Of a stretch of 38,253 nucleotides of DNA, positions 17,819 through 28,394 are shown in pieces (position 1 is the first letter of the stretch; each line of letters starts with the position of its first letter). The notes under the pieces were generated by a model. It was not told where the DNA came from. It did not search any database and saw only the letters and a list, made by a program, of their open reading frames with translations. Where the stretch lies: NCBI GenBank assembly GCA_018457135.1, contig JAGGDU010000086.1, positions 1 to 38,253 of the forward strand, read 5' to 3'. The position numbers were made by a program, and so were the translations under genes. This DNA comes from Trichodesmium erythraeum GBRTRLIN201 (GTDB lineage Bacteria; Cyanobacteriota; Cyanobacteriia; Cyanobacteriales; Microcoleaceae).

Positions 17819-18600
17819 TAACTATATAACCGGATTTTATATAATATACTTGTCCCTTGATAACTTAAAAAATTACCAAAAACTTTGTTGTGTAAAGATT
17901 GTGGCTATTGGCAAGCAAAAAAAACTTTAAATTATTGTTTTGTCTAGGTTGGAGCGATTTTTTTCCTCTATTTCGCGATGACTCTCATAAAAATAGTTCA
18001 GCGATCGCATGGAGTGTATAGGAGCGCCGGGCCTAATGACTCCCAGAGCGTGAAGGTTACTAAATTACCATGCACTATATATCGTGTCTTTATCTTAACC
18101 CTGATTAACAGCCTAGAGGATACTCCCCATTGGCGGATACTCTAGATATATGGTATCAGAATACCCCAGATATCCAAAGTTTGCCCGCTCATGCTCCAAC
18201 TTTAGCACCGGTGTGATCTGCGAACATTCAGGCAATTATTCAAGCAGTTGGTATTCCATTATATCAACAACCTGCTTGGCAAAGGCAAGCTATTGGTGAG
18301 GTGTGAGTTATTAATTAATAGAAAAGATTGCTAAGTGTTCCAGAAAGGTAGGGCGAATATCCTCAACAACTTCAGTTTCCCAAATTTTTGCAAGATTCAC
18401 TTCTTGGCTCTCAGCGTCAATTGAACCTGTGATCTGATACACTTTAATTTAGCGATAGTTGCGGTGTATCTAATTGTCCATTATTTCTCCTTTTACATAA
18501 ATTTAGTTTTTCCTACTTAACTAGTTAATACAGATAAGAGAGGTTGGTAGATAGCAGAATGAATCTATTGTTGCTTCATGATAGTTAACGTCACTAACCA
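17819..18600. other. Spacer with unidentified coding-like fragments
   Basis: Two stretches look like old protein-coding DNA. On the plus strand about 18130-18308 reads ADTLDIWYQNTPDIQSLPAH and, after a stop, NIQAIIQAVGIPLYQQPAW. On the minus strand about 18316-18450 reads VYQITGSIDAESQEVNLAKI and WETEVVEDIRPTFLEHLA. I recognise neither. Both are unusually GC-balanced for a spacer here. Confidence 0.4.
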
Positions 18601-18609
18601 TTATGAGAG

Positions 18610-19345
18610 ATAAGCCCATAAATATGCTAAATATAGCAGCCAGCACATCCGAAAACAAGGGCTATCAATGGGGCAACTAGAACCTTATGTGCGTCGCTTG
18701 TACTCGTCAGTTCATCAAGCCAGTTCAACCACGAAGATACAGCGATGATATCAAGTGGCTATATCTGAGAATGTATGTCAACGGTATGGGTATTAGAGAA
18801 ATTGCCAGAGTGAGAGGGACGACAAATTTAACGCCTGATCAATTAGATAAAACACACTGGGGAACGCTTATCTGATAGCTATGACCCAGATAAACTAACC
18901 CAAGTGGAAAAACTTAATGAACTCGCAACCTTTGTTGGTTGTAAGAAAAACAAGGTGTGGTTCTAGACCTTGCTAAACCATTTCCGTCCAGGAATTCTGA
19001 GTTGGATAATGGGACACCACAGTGCTGATACTTTTCAACCGCTATGGCAGGCTATTGATGAGGTTAAGCTTTGCTAACGTTTGTTGGCAGTGTTGCTTTT
19101 GGGTTACTTATGGCACTCATGTTTATCCAGGCTTGATACCTAATGGAGAAAAGATTGTAAGTAGGACCTCTATGAGCAACTTCTAAGGGGAAAACACCCA
19201 CTTACACGACCCCAAGGTCGCTTCCATCGCAAAACCTTGTGTTATTCAAAATGCATTGATATACTCAAATATTCTATTGGTCTATTGATATCACGCTTCT
19301 CAAATTTGGAGAAGTGCCCATTCAAGCTTAATTCATTCCTTCATT
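18610..19345 (+). pseudogene. Decayed IS1-family transposase, second copy type
   Basis: An N-terminal part reads MCVACTRQFIKPVQPRRYSD and IKWLYLRMYVNGMGIREIAR (18687-18815), a zinc-ribbon remnant plus helix-turn-helix of IS1 InsA type. The catalytic half is spread over frames: VEKLNELATFVGCKKNKVW (18905-18962), LSWIMGHHSADTFQPLWQAI (19000-19060) and GRFHRKTLCYSKCIDILKYS (19212-19275). Stops, frameshifts and missing pieces show it is inactive. It belongs to a different IS1 subgroup from the relic at 7473-8340. Confidence 0.8.
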
Positions 19346-19425
19346 TTACCAATACCCAAATAAACATGGAACCTCCCTAGATTAACTTTTTACCAGAAGT
19401 CTATTTAAGACTTCCAACAACTCTA

Positions 19426-21333
19426 TTAAACATTAATAGTCGATAACCTAGGCTTAAAACTCTGCAAAATACGTTCTGCCATTTGAGAAGGAGTCAAACC
19501 CAAATCAGCCTTCGACTCATCAGGTTTAGCATGATCCACCAACTTATCAGGTACACCCAAACGTAAAACAGGTACAAGTACATTATTATCCATCAATGCT
19601 TCCGTAACTGCCGAACCAAAACCACCCATCAAACAACCTTCCTCCATAGTCACAACCTGACCAATGCGTTGTGCCAAAGGTAGAATTAATTCTGTATCCA
19701 AAGGCTTGACAAAACGAGCATTTACGACAGTAGCAGCAACACCATGCTCGCTGAGAATTTCTGCTGTTTGCATAGCCGAATAGACCATAGACCCATAACC
19801 TAATATCAGCACATCATCACCATTCCGCAGAATCTCACCCTTACCAATAGTAATAGCTTCCCAACCCTCTTCCATCAGAGGCACACCATAACCATTACCA
19901 CGAGGATAACGCATAGCGATCGCCCCATCCGTATGTTTAATACCAGTCAACACCATCCGTTGTAACTCACCCTCATCCTTAGGCGCCATAACTACCATAT
20001 TTGGGATACAACGTAAATAAGCAATATCATACATTCCCTGGTGAGTCGGACCATCTGCACCTACAATACCAGCACGGTCTAAACAGAAGAATACAGGTAA
20101 CTTTTGAATACAGACATCATGGATAATTTGGTCATAAGCTCGTTGCAAGAAAGTTGAATAAATACAAACCACTGGTCGCATTCCTTCAGAAGCTAAACCT
20201 GCTGCCAAAGTCACAGCATGTTGTTCTGCAATACCAACATCTATATATTGTTTTGGCAGTTTCCCATGAAGTTTATCTAAACCTGTGCCAGTTGCCATAG
20301 CAGCAGTAATACCAATAATTTTGGGGTTATTTTCCGCAAGTTTCACCAAAGTATGGGCAAAAACTTTAGAGTATTTAGGAGGCTTTGGCTTACTTGCTGG
20401 TAAAGCTTTACCCGTGGCCAAATTAAAGGGATTTTGAGCATGATAACTAACTTTATCCTCTTCAGCAACTGGGTATCCTTTACCCTTAGTTGTGGCAACA
20501 TGAACTAATACTGGTCCGGGAATTTGATGAGCTTGGTTGAAAGTTGTAATTAATTCTTCTAAATTATGCCCATCAACAGGACCCATATAGGTAAAGCCCA
20601 ATTCTTCAATTACAGCCCCCACTTTTGACACTGCTAAACGCTTCATTCCTCCTTTGAGGCCTTCCATTTCTGGTGTAAAGGTTTCACCAACAAAAGGAAT
20701 CTGTTTGAATTGTTCTTCTAAGTTATCCTGAAGAAACTGTATCGGTGGGGATAAGCGCATTTTGTTGAGATAGCGAGAAATTGCACCTACGTTAGGAGAA
20801 ATGGACATCTCGTTATCGTTTAACACAACTAGTATGTTAGTTTTGGGTAAGTGACCTGCATGGTTAATGGCTTCTAAAGCCATACCACCAGTTAAAGCAC
20901 CATCCCCAATAATGGAAACTACTTTAAAGTTATCTCCTTTCATATCTCTGGCTAAGGCCATCCCCAAACCAGCAGAGATACTTGTAGAGGCATGACCAGC
21001 ACCAAAATGGTCGAATTTACTTTCACATCGTTTTAAATAACCTGCAATACCATCTTTTTGTCGCAAAGTATGGAAATTGTGATATCGACCTGTGATAATT
21101 TTATGAGGATAAGCTTGATGGCCTACATCCCAAATAACTTTGTCCCGATCTAGATTGAGAGTTTGGTAGAGACCTAATGTCAGCTCTACAACTCCTAACC
21201 CTGGACCTAGATGGCCTCCACTTGTGGCAACTGTTTCTAGATGTTTCTCTCGTATTTGTCTAGCAATTTCTTCTAGTTGATGAATTGAAAGATTGTGTAA
21301 CTGTTTAGGATGAGTAATTTCGCTTAGATGCAT
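19426..21333 (-). CDS. dxs: 1-deoxy-D-xylulose-5-phosphate synthase
   Basis: 635 residues, the usual length. Dxs condenses pyruvate and glyceraldehyde-3-phosphate with thiamine diphosphate to give DXP, the entry step of the MEP isoprenoid pathway that feeds carotenoids, phytol and quinones; it acts in the cytosol. Seen: the N-terminal HLGPGLG with His41 (equivalent of E. coli His49), the thiamine diphosphate motif GDGALTGGM (143-151) to [10 protein letters not shown] (172-181), the catalytic Glu370 in GIAEQHAV, and the transketolase C-terminal domain ([30 protein letters not shown]). The start at 21333 matches the family N-terminus; only a weak ribosome site is visible. A dead group II intron lies upstream. 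Confidence 0.97.
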   Translation of the reverse strand: MHLSEITHPKQLHNLSIHQLEEIARQIREKHLETVATSGGHLGPGLGVVELTLGLYQTLNLDRDKVIWDVGHQAYPHKIITGRYHNFHTLRQKDGIAGYLKRCESKFDHFGAGHASTSISAGLGMALARDMKGDNFKVVSIIGDGALTGGMALEAINHAGHLPKTNILVVLNDNEMSISPNVGAISRYLNKMRLSPPIQFLQDNLEEQFKQIPFVGETFTPEMEGLKGGMKRLAVSKVGAVIEELGFTYMGPVDGHNLEELITTFNQAHQIPGPVLVHVATTKGKGYPVAEEDKVSYHAQNPFNLATGKALPASKPKPPKYSKVFAHTLVKLAENNPKIIGITAAMATGTGLDKLHGKLPKQYIDVGIAEQHAVTLAAGLASEGMRPVVCIYSTFLQRAYDQIIHDVCIQKLPVFFCLDRAGIVGADGPTHQGMYDIAYLRCIPNMVVMAPKDEGELQRMVLTGIKHTDGAIAMRYPRGNGYGVPLMEEGWEAITIGKGEILRNGDDVLILGYGSMVYSAMQTAEILSEHGVAATVVNARFVKPLDTELILPLAQRIGQVVTMEEGCLMGGFGSAVTEALMDNNVLVPVLRLGVPDKLVDHAKPDESKADLGLTPSQMAERILQSFKPRLSTINV

Positions 21334-21690
21334 AGTTTAATTTACTCAGATTCTGGTGTAGATTTGCGACTGTAACTGGATGTATTTTTAATGATAAACT
21401 TTGAACTTAACATTTACTTTTTTTCCAGCTATGAATCAGCCGCTATAAGTATTTGTTAATAATGCACAGTAGTAGACTGAAACAGCTAAAAATAGTGCAT
21501 TAGATTTTTTAGTATAATTGTTGCTCTGTCAAAGTAGTGGTAATTTTTCTAAAGAAATATTTAAGAGGAGTCCCCCCAGTAAGATTAAACAGCTCTTAAA
21601 ATATCTCCCCATAATTTACTAAACTTTCTCACAGAGTCTCTGATTTTTTCACCTTAAATATCAGAGAAAAAATCAAAATCCTTTTTAAGG
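21334..21690. other. Upstream region of dxs
   Basis: No gene seen. At about 21633-21664 TCTCTGAT and ATCAGAGA pair around a 15-base loop, and a nested GATTTTTTC/GAAAAAATC pairing is also possible. A TAAGAG/CTCTTA pair spans 21562-21598. These could be part of the decayed intron's 5' RNA or a dxs leader. Confidence 0.4.
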
Positions 21691-21694
21691 GTAT

Positions 21695-22455
21695 GATGGG
21701 ACACGGAACATTTTACCGTCTTAGGCAAGTGTCAATCCTAGTCTTAAATGGAAGGACATAGACTGGAAAAAGGCTATTGAAGAAGGTATTTAAGTTGCAA
21801 AAGTTAATTTACAGAGCGTCCAACCGTAGTGAAATCCGCTTTACACTCTAAATACTAAAGACTTCTGACCAAAAGTTATTACCCCTTGTTCCTAGCTGTT
21901 AGACTTGTGTGTCAGGAAAACCAAGATAAGAAAACCGCCGGGATAGATGGAATTAAAAGTCTCCCACCTAAGCAGCGACTAAAATTAGTAAATCTATATA
22001 AAACCTAAAGGCGAGCTGAAAGAGTCACCAATATCAAACTAAGGTAAAGACGAAAAGCGCCCGTTAGGCATCCTAGGGATGTATGACAGAGCGTTACAAG
22101 TCCTGGTTAAGTATTGAGGTTGACCACGTTACTCTAAGTTCGGAGGGTGGGGTAGTAACGCAATCAAAAATAAGTAGTTACTCCAACAATACTCCCATGA
22201 CTCGAAAACTGCCAAGGATATACAAGCAGTTAACCGTTAGGAATTATTAGACATCTCCAGACAAGGTTATCAACTCCTTGCTCCGCCGTTCCAAAATCGG
22301 CATTTTTGGAAAAGCCTATTAGGTCTGAGGTAGGAGGTCTTTGAGTATACCCGTGGAAAGGGACATTTAGCAGAGAAAGCCAGATGAAGTAAAAGCTTGA
22401 CTTCCAGTTCTGAAAACAAGCAGACCCTATAAAGGGAAACTGAAAATGGGATTCC
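21695..22455 (+). pseudogene. Decayed group II intron with reverse-transcriptase/maturase remnant
   Basis: Segments of the intron-encoded protein appear in order: DIDWKKAIEEG and, after a frameshift, VFKLQKLIYRASNR (21762-21835); then LAVRLVCQENQDKKTAGIDG and KSLPPKQRLKLVNLYK (about 21893-22003), a classic RT-0/RT-1 region. Pieces of RT-1 follow near 22045-22110. The catalytic YADD part and maturase domain are missing. At 22374-22412 GAAAGCC...AAGTAAAAGCTT...GTTCTG resembles the 34-base catalytic domain V hairpin (AGC triad and GNRA-like loop), with mutations in the pairing arm. Many stops show it is dead. Exact intron ends were not found. Confidence 0.75.
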
Positions 22456-22467
22456 TTAGTTTAACTT

Positions 22468-23346
22468 TCACCTTTGTGCCTCTATTTCTAATTTTGGCGA
22501 ATTGGTATCGACAGCTGAAGTTAATGATGGTGCAGGCATATTTTTCATTTCCCAGACTTTAATTATTATGAGATATTCATAGAAAGCTTGCAAGGTACAC
22601 CAAGCTAATCCAGCTTGGCCATCAAGAAATCCCCTGAGAAAAATATACATATATATAAAACGAACTATTGGTCTCAAAGGCAAGCGTAGGGAAAAATCTT
22701 TTAGAGCACGTCTTCTCTCTACTTCAGACCCGCCCAAAAATAGGCTTTTCCAAGATATGCTTCCTTTTTCTAGTTGTTTAACTGTTTCAGAAGCTTCATC
22801 TGTAGAATAGCGATTGTGCTTTTCTATCCAACGATACATACCTTTACTACAGGTATAATGGGGGTAAGTTTCTTGCAAAAAACTTGTGGGACCGTCGCAA
22901 ACTTCTCGTTCTGTGTGACCATAGTCACTAAACCAGACTTTATCCTTACGAAATAGGCGCATCTGATAGCGGGGATATTGTGTGCTATGGCGAATCCAAG
23001 TTCCCATAAATATCACTCGTTCTGCGACGTAATACCCAATATATTTTTCACTTTGGACTGCTTTTAGGCATTCATTAAATAGATCTGGGGTTATCCGTTC
23101 ATCTGCTTCTAGGATATAGACCCACTCATATTTGGCACTAATTTCCTGTAACATCCATGTTCTTTGTTGTCCATGGCTTTTAAATTTGTTTTGGACTATT
23201 CTTACAGGATAAGATTGAGCTATTTCTATTGTCCGATCACTACTAAAGGAGTCAACTATTATAATGTCATCTGACAGCATTGCTGACTTAATACAAGCAG
23301 CAATATCTATTTCCTCATTGTAAGTCAGTATATAAATTGAGAACAT
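22468..23346 (-). CDS. Family 2 glycosyltransferase
   Basis: 292 residues. A GT-A fold glycosyltransferase: N-terminal FSIYILTYNEEIDIAACIKS, IIIVDSFSSDRTIEIA, and EADERI (about residues 81-86) in the place of the metal-binding DxD. The layout resembles the WaaE/KdtX-like group that adds sugars to lipopolysaccharide core or exopolysaccharide. After the catalytic part come RYQMRLFRKDKVWFSDYGHT and a C-terminal hydrophobic segment (IVRFIYMYIFLRGFLDG), suggesting membrane association. The tail (last 25 residues) looks disordered. The ATG at 23346 lacks a strong ribosome site. hpsJ follows upstream on the same strand, 407 bases away, also polysaccharide-related. Donor and acceptor cannot be told from sequence. 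Confidence 0.88.
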   Translation of the reverse strand: MFSIYILTYNEEIDIAACIKSAMLSDDIIIVDSFSSDRTIEIAQSYPVRIVQNKFKSHGQQRTWMLQEISAKYEWVYILEADERITPDLFNECLKAVQSEKYIGYYVAERVIFMGTWIRHSTQYPRYQMRLFRKDKVWFSDYGHTEREVCDGPTSFLQETYPHYTCSKGMYRWIEKHNRYSTDEASETVKQLEKGSISWKSLFLGGSEVERRRALKDFSLRLPLRPIVRFIYMYIFLRGFLDGQAGLAWCTLQAFYEYLIIIKVWEMKNMPAPSLTSAVDTNSPKLEIEAQR

Positions 23347-23753
23347 TTTATTAATTTTAGCAATTGCTCTTTTATAAGTACTTAAACAAAATTATTTACT
23401 TATTCTAGTTCTTTGCAATCTTTAAAACGCAAATAATTAGTTTGTATAGATGTGTAACTAATTTTGTGTACTTACTTAAATATTAAATTAGGTAATTAAA
23501 TTACAGCAGATTCTAAGTGTATGAAGTACAAGTATTAAAGAAGACATCCCATGGTCGGTGGAGTTTAAATCAAACCTTTTTATCATCGGCATCTTGACCG
23601 CAACAGCTATAGCTTACTCAGATGAAATCTGCTATAAATAAATATCCAATTGGTAAGGTATTGGGCATTAAGTTTAAGTTAACACTTTCTCTTTCAGTAC
23701 TATTAATTTACTTTTGCTGATTTCTATTGTAATTGTGATGTACTGCTTTGTAA
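23347..23753. other. Spacer between the glycosyltransferase and hpsJ
   Basis: Non-coding. At about 23501-23542 it carries a block three quarters identical to 33228-33270, both on the upstream side of minus-strand genes (see findings). Nothing else was recognised. Confidence 0.5.
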
Positions 23754-24602
23754 TTACCTAGCGGGATTTTGGCGACTTCCCTTACCTTTAATAATTCCCA
23801 TATTTTTTAATCCTGTCCAACCAATCATAATATAACCGACTGCTAAAAGTAAACTGCTTATACCTGTTCTGAGACTAGATTTAAAAGAATTTCTATTAGC
23901 TTGTTTTTCTAATTCTTGCTTACGATCACGAATTCTCATTGTAAGTTGATTTGGTAATTGTTTGAATTGATCATTGATAAATTCATTGATAGCTTGAGAA
24001 TTGTTGTTTGTTTTTGATGTTTTTAATAAAGTTTTTAATTGGTCTGGTAATTCTTCATTTTCTAATGCTTCATTTAACCTAGTTTCATCTTCTAGCAAGG
24101 TAGTCAGTTGATTTTTCAATTGAGTTCGTCTTTCCTGGATCTGATTTTTAAATTCATTACTACTTAGACGAGCTTTTAATTGTGTTTCAGCTTGGCTTGC
24201 TTGTTGCTCGATGCGTTGAATCAACTCAGCCTTGTCTAAACGAGTATTATTTAAGTGTAAAGGAAATAGTAGTAGATATATCAATGCTAATAAGCTAGCT
24301 AGTAAAAGTGCCCAAAATCTTAAATCTAATATTGAAGATGTAGAGTTATTTTGAAGGCCGGAATTACTTCTTACCCAGTAACCTGTGAATAATAAGGCCA
24401 TTCCTATCATAGGAATGATCCCCCGATCGACTATTTGAGTTGCTAAATTTATTTGCCATGTTTTGCTGTATATGTTCTCTATGTTAGAAGGAACTGATAG
24501 GACTATAAAGTCAAGTATAGAGGACAAAATCATAATTACTCCTACTATTATCAGAGTCCTAGCAGCTATTGAGGAATATTGACGGATACTTGTTGCTTTC
24601 AT
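23754..24602 (-). CDS. hpsJ: HpsJ-like membrane protein
   Basis: 282 residues. N-terminal transmembrane helices at about residues 15-37 and 60-76, with the family stretch ATQIVDRGIIPMIGMALLF, and a third at about 92-112. A long, charged, helical region follows (about 120-235, rich in Gln, Glu, Lys and Leu; QQASQAETQLKARLSSNEF, QFKQLPNQLTMRIRDRKQEL), probably a coiled coil outside the membrane. A last transmembrane helix lies at about 245-267. This is the layout of HpsJ, needed in Nostoc for hormogonium polysaccharide and motility. It lies upstream of a glycosyltransferase on the same strand, in keeping with a polysaccharide role. Whether it is the true orthologue or an HpsJ-like paralogue is uncertain. 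Confidence 0.75.
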   Translation of the reverse strand: MKATSIRQYSSIAARTLIIVGVIMILSSILDFIVLSVPSNIENIYSKTWQINLATQIVDRGIIPMIGMALLFTGYWVRSNSGLQNNSTSSILDLRFWALLLASLLALIYLLLFPLHLNNTRLDKAELIQRIEQQASQAETQLKARLSSNEFKNQIQERRTQLKNQLTTLLEDETRLNEALENEELPDQLKTLLKTSKTNNNSQAINEFINDQFKQLPNQLTMRIRDRKQELEKQANRNSFKSSLRTGISSLLLAVGYIMIGWTGLKNMGIIKGKGSRQNPAR

Positions 24603-26386
24603 GGGATTTTACTGAGTTCTTAGTTATAGTTTACTGGAAATAGTAGATCAAGAATGTTGAAGATACAATCTATTACTGATGGTGGAAATATATTTTCCCC
24701 ATTTCAAAATAGCATTCTGTTTTTACAATTATGACAGGGTTTAAGCACAGCCCATCAGATTTTTCCATCTCTAATTTTTACTAGATTTTTTTTAAGTCCT
24801 AATTATAGTTGGTTGAATAAATACAGAATTATGATGATCAATCAGTTTAAGTGGTATTACCCATAAAAAAGTGCCTATATTACTAAGCAGTTACACACAA
24901 TTAATTACACATTTATACAAGCTGAATTATTTACCTTCTAAAGACCCCATATAATTAGAATAGGTATAGAATAGGTAAATTATATTGTACTGGTATTTCA
25001 ATTCATATTCCCTCACTTGAAATTTTCCCTTACCTGAAAAATATATAAAAATTAATATTCTGCAACTATTACTAATTGTCTATTTTTCCCAAACCTTATC
25101 TCAATATTCAGCTTTTGTGTGTAAACTATAATTATTCAGTTATATAATTTTAATTGATTATTAATGAACAAAGTTAGACTTTTTCTTTAAAACTTAGATT
25201 TTATGGGTTTGGTATATATACTATTTAATATTGTTTCTTATTTTAATTTAAATCACTCACTTTTTTATAATAATATTTCAATAAATTAAGTAAAATTTTG
25301 AATAAAAATGAGAAATTTCATCTGCTATTTTTTAGTAAGTGCATAAGCAAGATTCATTGCATGCTTATTCTATTCTGTTTTTTATTAAGAACTCTTTTAA
25401 TAGATTTAAGTAAGCTTTTCCAGTTGAAGCTTCTACTTTAACCTATTCATTTTTAATTAATCTCCTATTTATATTATATTTGGTTTCTGTTACTAGGTAA
25501 GCAACCCAAATATTTTTAGTTTTTTTACTTCCATTATTGTAATTTGTTCAGTATACTATCATTAGTATTAATTGACCCTTATTTAATAACAAATAAATTT
25601 CTTTAGAAAATTTATGAATAAATTTTTCCAAAGCTTAATCAATACTTTACTATTAAGATTTCCCTTGACTATGGAAGTGCGATAATTCCTTATTTGCAAT
25701 TCATTAATCTCATAAAATTTATTGCTTTATCTTAAAACTTTTACAAGTTATTCTTCTACTTATCTCTAGTAGTTATTAAGAGGAATAATGTTTCAAAAAA
25801 ACTAACTTTTATCTAAATAAATTAAATCAATTCATCCTTTTTATCTTGAATTTTGAGTGCTTATATTCTCGGATATTGGACAGATAGTACCATTGACTAG
25901 GGCTTTTTATCATCCCCTTACTTAATCATTTTTTACATCATGCATTACTTTTTTATGGGATATTTACTAACATTAATTTACCAAATTTTTGGCATTTTAC
26001 TTTAAATTATATTTAGTATTTTTATTTCTAATTTAACTCATTATTAGACTTGTTTTGTTTTGGATGAGTTTAATTGTAGCTTTATGCTTCTTTCTCTTTG
26101 ATTATATATTCCTAAACTTCCAGGCCATTGCTATCGAATTATACCAATTATCAACAACTTTGCTATACTTGTATTCTCTATTTCTACATTTGACAAATAA
26201 GCAGATTAGCGATCGCTTGATCCTTGGTCCTCGAAATGTATAAACTCATTTGAGTAAAATCATGAGAAAGCCCTCATTGAAATATTTTCTCTCCCAGTTT
26301 AGTTCATTATGCTTTTGAACATAAATATCAAACACCTACTGAAGAAGATATAAATTAAGGTGAAGTATCAAGGGACATAAGAAAAA
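24603..26386. other. 1.8 kb AT-rich spacer
   Basis: No convincing gene. A 62-codon hydrophobic frame at 26055-26243 has no ribosome site and lies within AT-rich spacer, so I do not call it. The block at about 25815-26115 is similar to 13965-14275. An AGAATAGGTA-type short repeat is seen at about 24957-24980. Confidence 0.55.
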
Positions 26387-26899
26387 ATGGACTCCCAAAA
26401 ACTAATTTCTGGCCTATACAATTTAACTGAACTAGAACAACTAATTAATTCTCAAGCAACTTTTTGGCGACCTTTAGTATTTACAAATGGGTGCTTCGAC
26501 TTAATTCATGCTGGACATGTTCGTTATTTGTGGGCAACTAAGTCTCTAGGGCGATCGCTTATAGTAGGATTAAATAGTGATTGGTCAGTGCAAAATCTTA
26601 AACCCCAAAAAGAGGGATACCCAATGCGACCAATTATACCACAAACCCAACGGGCTGAAGTTTTAGCAGCTCTCAAACCGGTTGATGGAGTAGTAATTTT
26701 TAATGAAACTACTGCTACTAAAATAATAGAACGACTTAAACCTGATATTTATGTTAAAGGTGGCGATTATTCTGTTGAAACATTACCAGAAGCTCAAAAA
26801 GTAAAAAATTATGGTGGTAAAGTATCTATAATTCAAATAGAAGTGCCAACTTCTACTACTGGAATTATTAATAGTATTTTACCAAAAAATTCGGTTTAA
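26387..26899 (+). CDS. rfaE2: RfaE2-type nucleotidyltransferase (heptose-1-phosphate adenylyltransferase-like)
   Basis: 170 residues, a standalone version of the second domain of HldE/RfaE, which transfers AMP to D-glycero-beta-D-manno-heptose 1-phosphate to make ADP-heptose for lipopolysaccharide-type glycans. The cytidylyltransferase-fold HxGH motif is at residues 41-44 (FTNGCFDLIHAGHVRYL). Further family marks are VGLNSDWSVQNLK, MRPIIPQTQRAEVLAALKPV, DIYVKGGDYSVETLPE and the C-terminal STTGIINSI. AGGGAC (26371-26376) is a modest ribosome site. The kinase half is not nearby. The actual sugar substrate in cyanobacteria is unproven, so the name is by family. Confidence 0.9.
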   Translation: MDSQKLISGLYNLTELEQLINSQATFWRPLVFTNGCFDLIHAGHVRYLWATKSLGRSLIVGLNSDWSVQNLKPQKEGYPMRPIIPQTQRAEVLAALKPVDGVVIFNETTATKIIERLKPDIYVKGGDYSVETLPEAQKVKNYGGKVSIIQIEVPTSTTGIINSILPKNSV

Positions 26900-27029
26900 A
26901 ACATCGGCCATAAGCGAAAATACTGATAGTGCAAAGCTCATAATAGCTGTGTCCATTTTGTGTTGAATGATAGTCTAGCTTTATGATTATAAAAAGTAAT
27001 TATTAGGAGAGAAGAAGCCTGTTAACTCC

Positions 27030-28140
27030 CCCGCTACACTAGAAAAACAGTTTATTACTCAAGCTAAAAAGACTCAAGATAGAAAATAGTTATCATAAGT
27101 TTCTACTATACCATTGCAGTAATGTGTAAATGATTTAAACCAAGTCTATCAAAACTTTTTTAGATCAACTAAAAGTCAACCTGTTAAATCTCCTAAATTT
27201 AAAACTTTGAAGTTATATGCAAACTGTTAGGTCCGGTCAGGGTTGAAAGTTATTCAGCATAAATTTCCTAATATAGCTTAAAGTTTGGAAATTAAGAGTA
27301 GTTTGGTTGAGAAAGTTGTAAGGATTAAGTATCATCAGTAAGTATTATTAAATACTCTACTAATAGATATTTATTAAGTTTTGTAAGATAAATTAATCTA
27401 GAAAACATTCCTAAAACTGATGATTAAGTAGATAATTATTTAGGTATTAAAACTTTTGCTACTTTGAGTAAAAGTAATAAAATTCATGCACAAAAACTCT
27501 TAAAGAAAAAGATTAATCAGTAAGTGCCCTCTTTCATAGGATCTGTGTAACGTGTTAGGTAAGTATTTATCTAAAAAAGTAGGGGGTTTTAAACAATATA
27601 AAAATGCACAAGTTAAAATTGCTAAATTTCATGGGAAACAAAAGAACATAAAAACAGATTTTATGGATAAATTATCTACTAAAATAATTAGTGAAAACCA
27701 AACAATTGATTTTTGTAGAGGTATTATATGTTTCTTTAGTGGTCAAAAGCGTAACCCGTCCCCAAGAGGTTTGGGTCTCTAATGAATGGTTATGAAGTAA
27801 TGCCGAAACCTTGTTAGAAGGAAAGGCAAAAAAATATAGCCGCAGTCATAGAGTAATTCGACGTTGAGAACTAACATTTCAAATTTACTCTAGCTGTATT
27901 TGATGTTAAAGGAGGAAAATTAGATTTATTAATTCGTGAATGGGAGTCTCTCAACTGTGGTGCTAAACACGAACGTGATCAAAATGCAGCAGTAGATATA
28001 TTAGTCGCAGGCAGGCAGTCACCAGAAAAAAACGGACGTGGAGGTAAGTCTAAGGCAAGTGCAAGTTTCGTCCTCACGACCAAAAATTGCAGAAGTCAAT
28101 TAAAAGTCAAACTGTATTGGAGTTTCGGTTTACAATAACC
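27030..28140 (+). pseudogene. tnpB: Decayed tnpB of an IS200/IS605 element
   Basis: Fragments in several frames follow the TnpB order. N-terminal: EKQFITQAKKTQDRK and QPVKSPKFKTLKLY. Middle: GIKTFATLSKSNKIHAQK-like text around 27450-27500, then FKQYKNAQVKIAKFHGKQKN and MDKLSTKIISENQTI (27585-27710). Later: LLEGKAKKYSRSHRVIRR near 27810-27867, and the zinc-finger/RuvC end REWESLNCGAKHERDQNAAV, DILVAGRQSPEKNGRGGK near 27940-28045. The open frame at 27552-27782 is the largest surviving piece. Stops are numerous. No TnpA is present. Confidence 0.85.
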
Positions 28141-28341
28141 CCCTACCCCATGCCTAATAGCCGGGGAGGATGTCAAAATATTATTGAACAAGGAGTCGTC
28201 AGAATTAATCTTAGTAGGAGATAGGGGAATGACTACTAATTCAATACTAGTAAATAATCAAATTTTGTAGAATTCTGAAACCCATTAATTGACTGACAGG
28301 TTCTACAGAATTATGAATATAATTATGACTCCTAGATATAC

Positions 28342-28388
28342 TAATAACTGATAACTAATAACTAATAACTAATAACTAATAACTAATA
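28342..28388. repeat. Heptamer tandem repeat (STRR type) abutting the gun4 start
   Basis: A run of about six 7-base units of the form TAATAAC, the second one changed to TGATAAC. It ends 6 bases before the gun4 start codon. Such heptamer tracts are typical of filamentous cyanobacteria. Here the tract occupies the position where a ribosome site would lie. Confidence 0.85.
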
Positions 28389-28394
28389 AATGAA

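Noticed and set aside
26055-26243. 62-codon hydrophobic plus-strand frame
   Set aside because: AT-rich spacer naturally yields Leu/Phe-rich frames; no ribosome site, and part of the block is shared with another spacer.
28342-28388. CRISPR-like array
   Set aside because: The repeats are contiguous 7-base units without spacers, so this is a heptamer tandem repeat and not a CRISPR.
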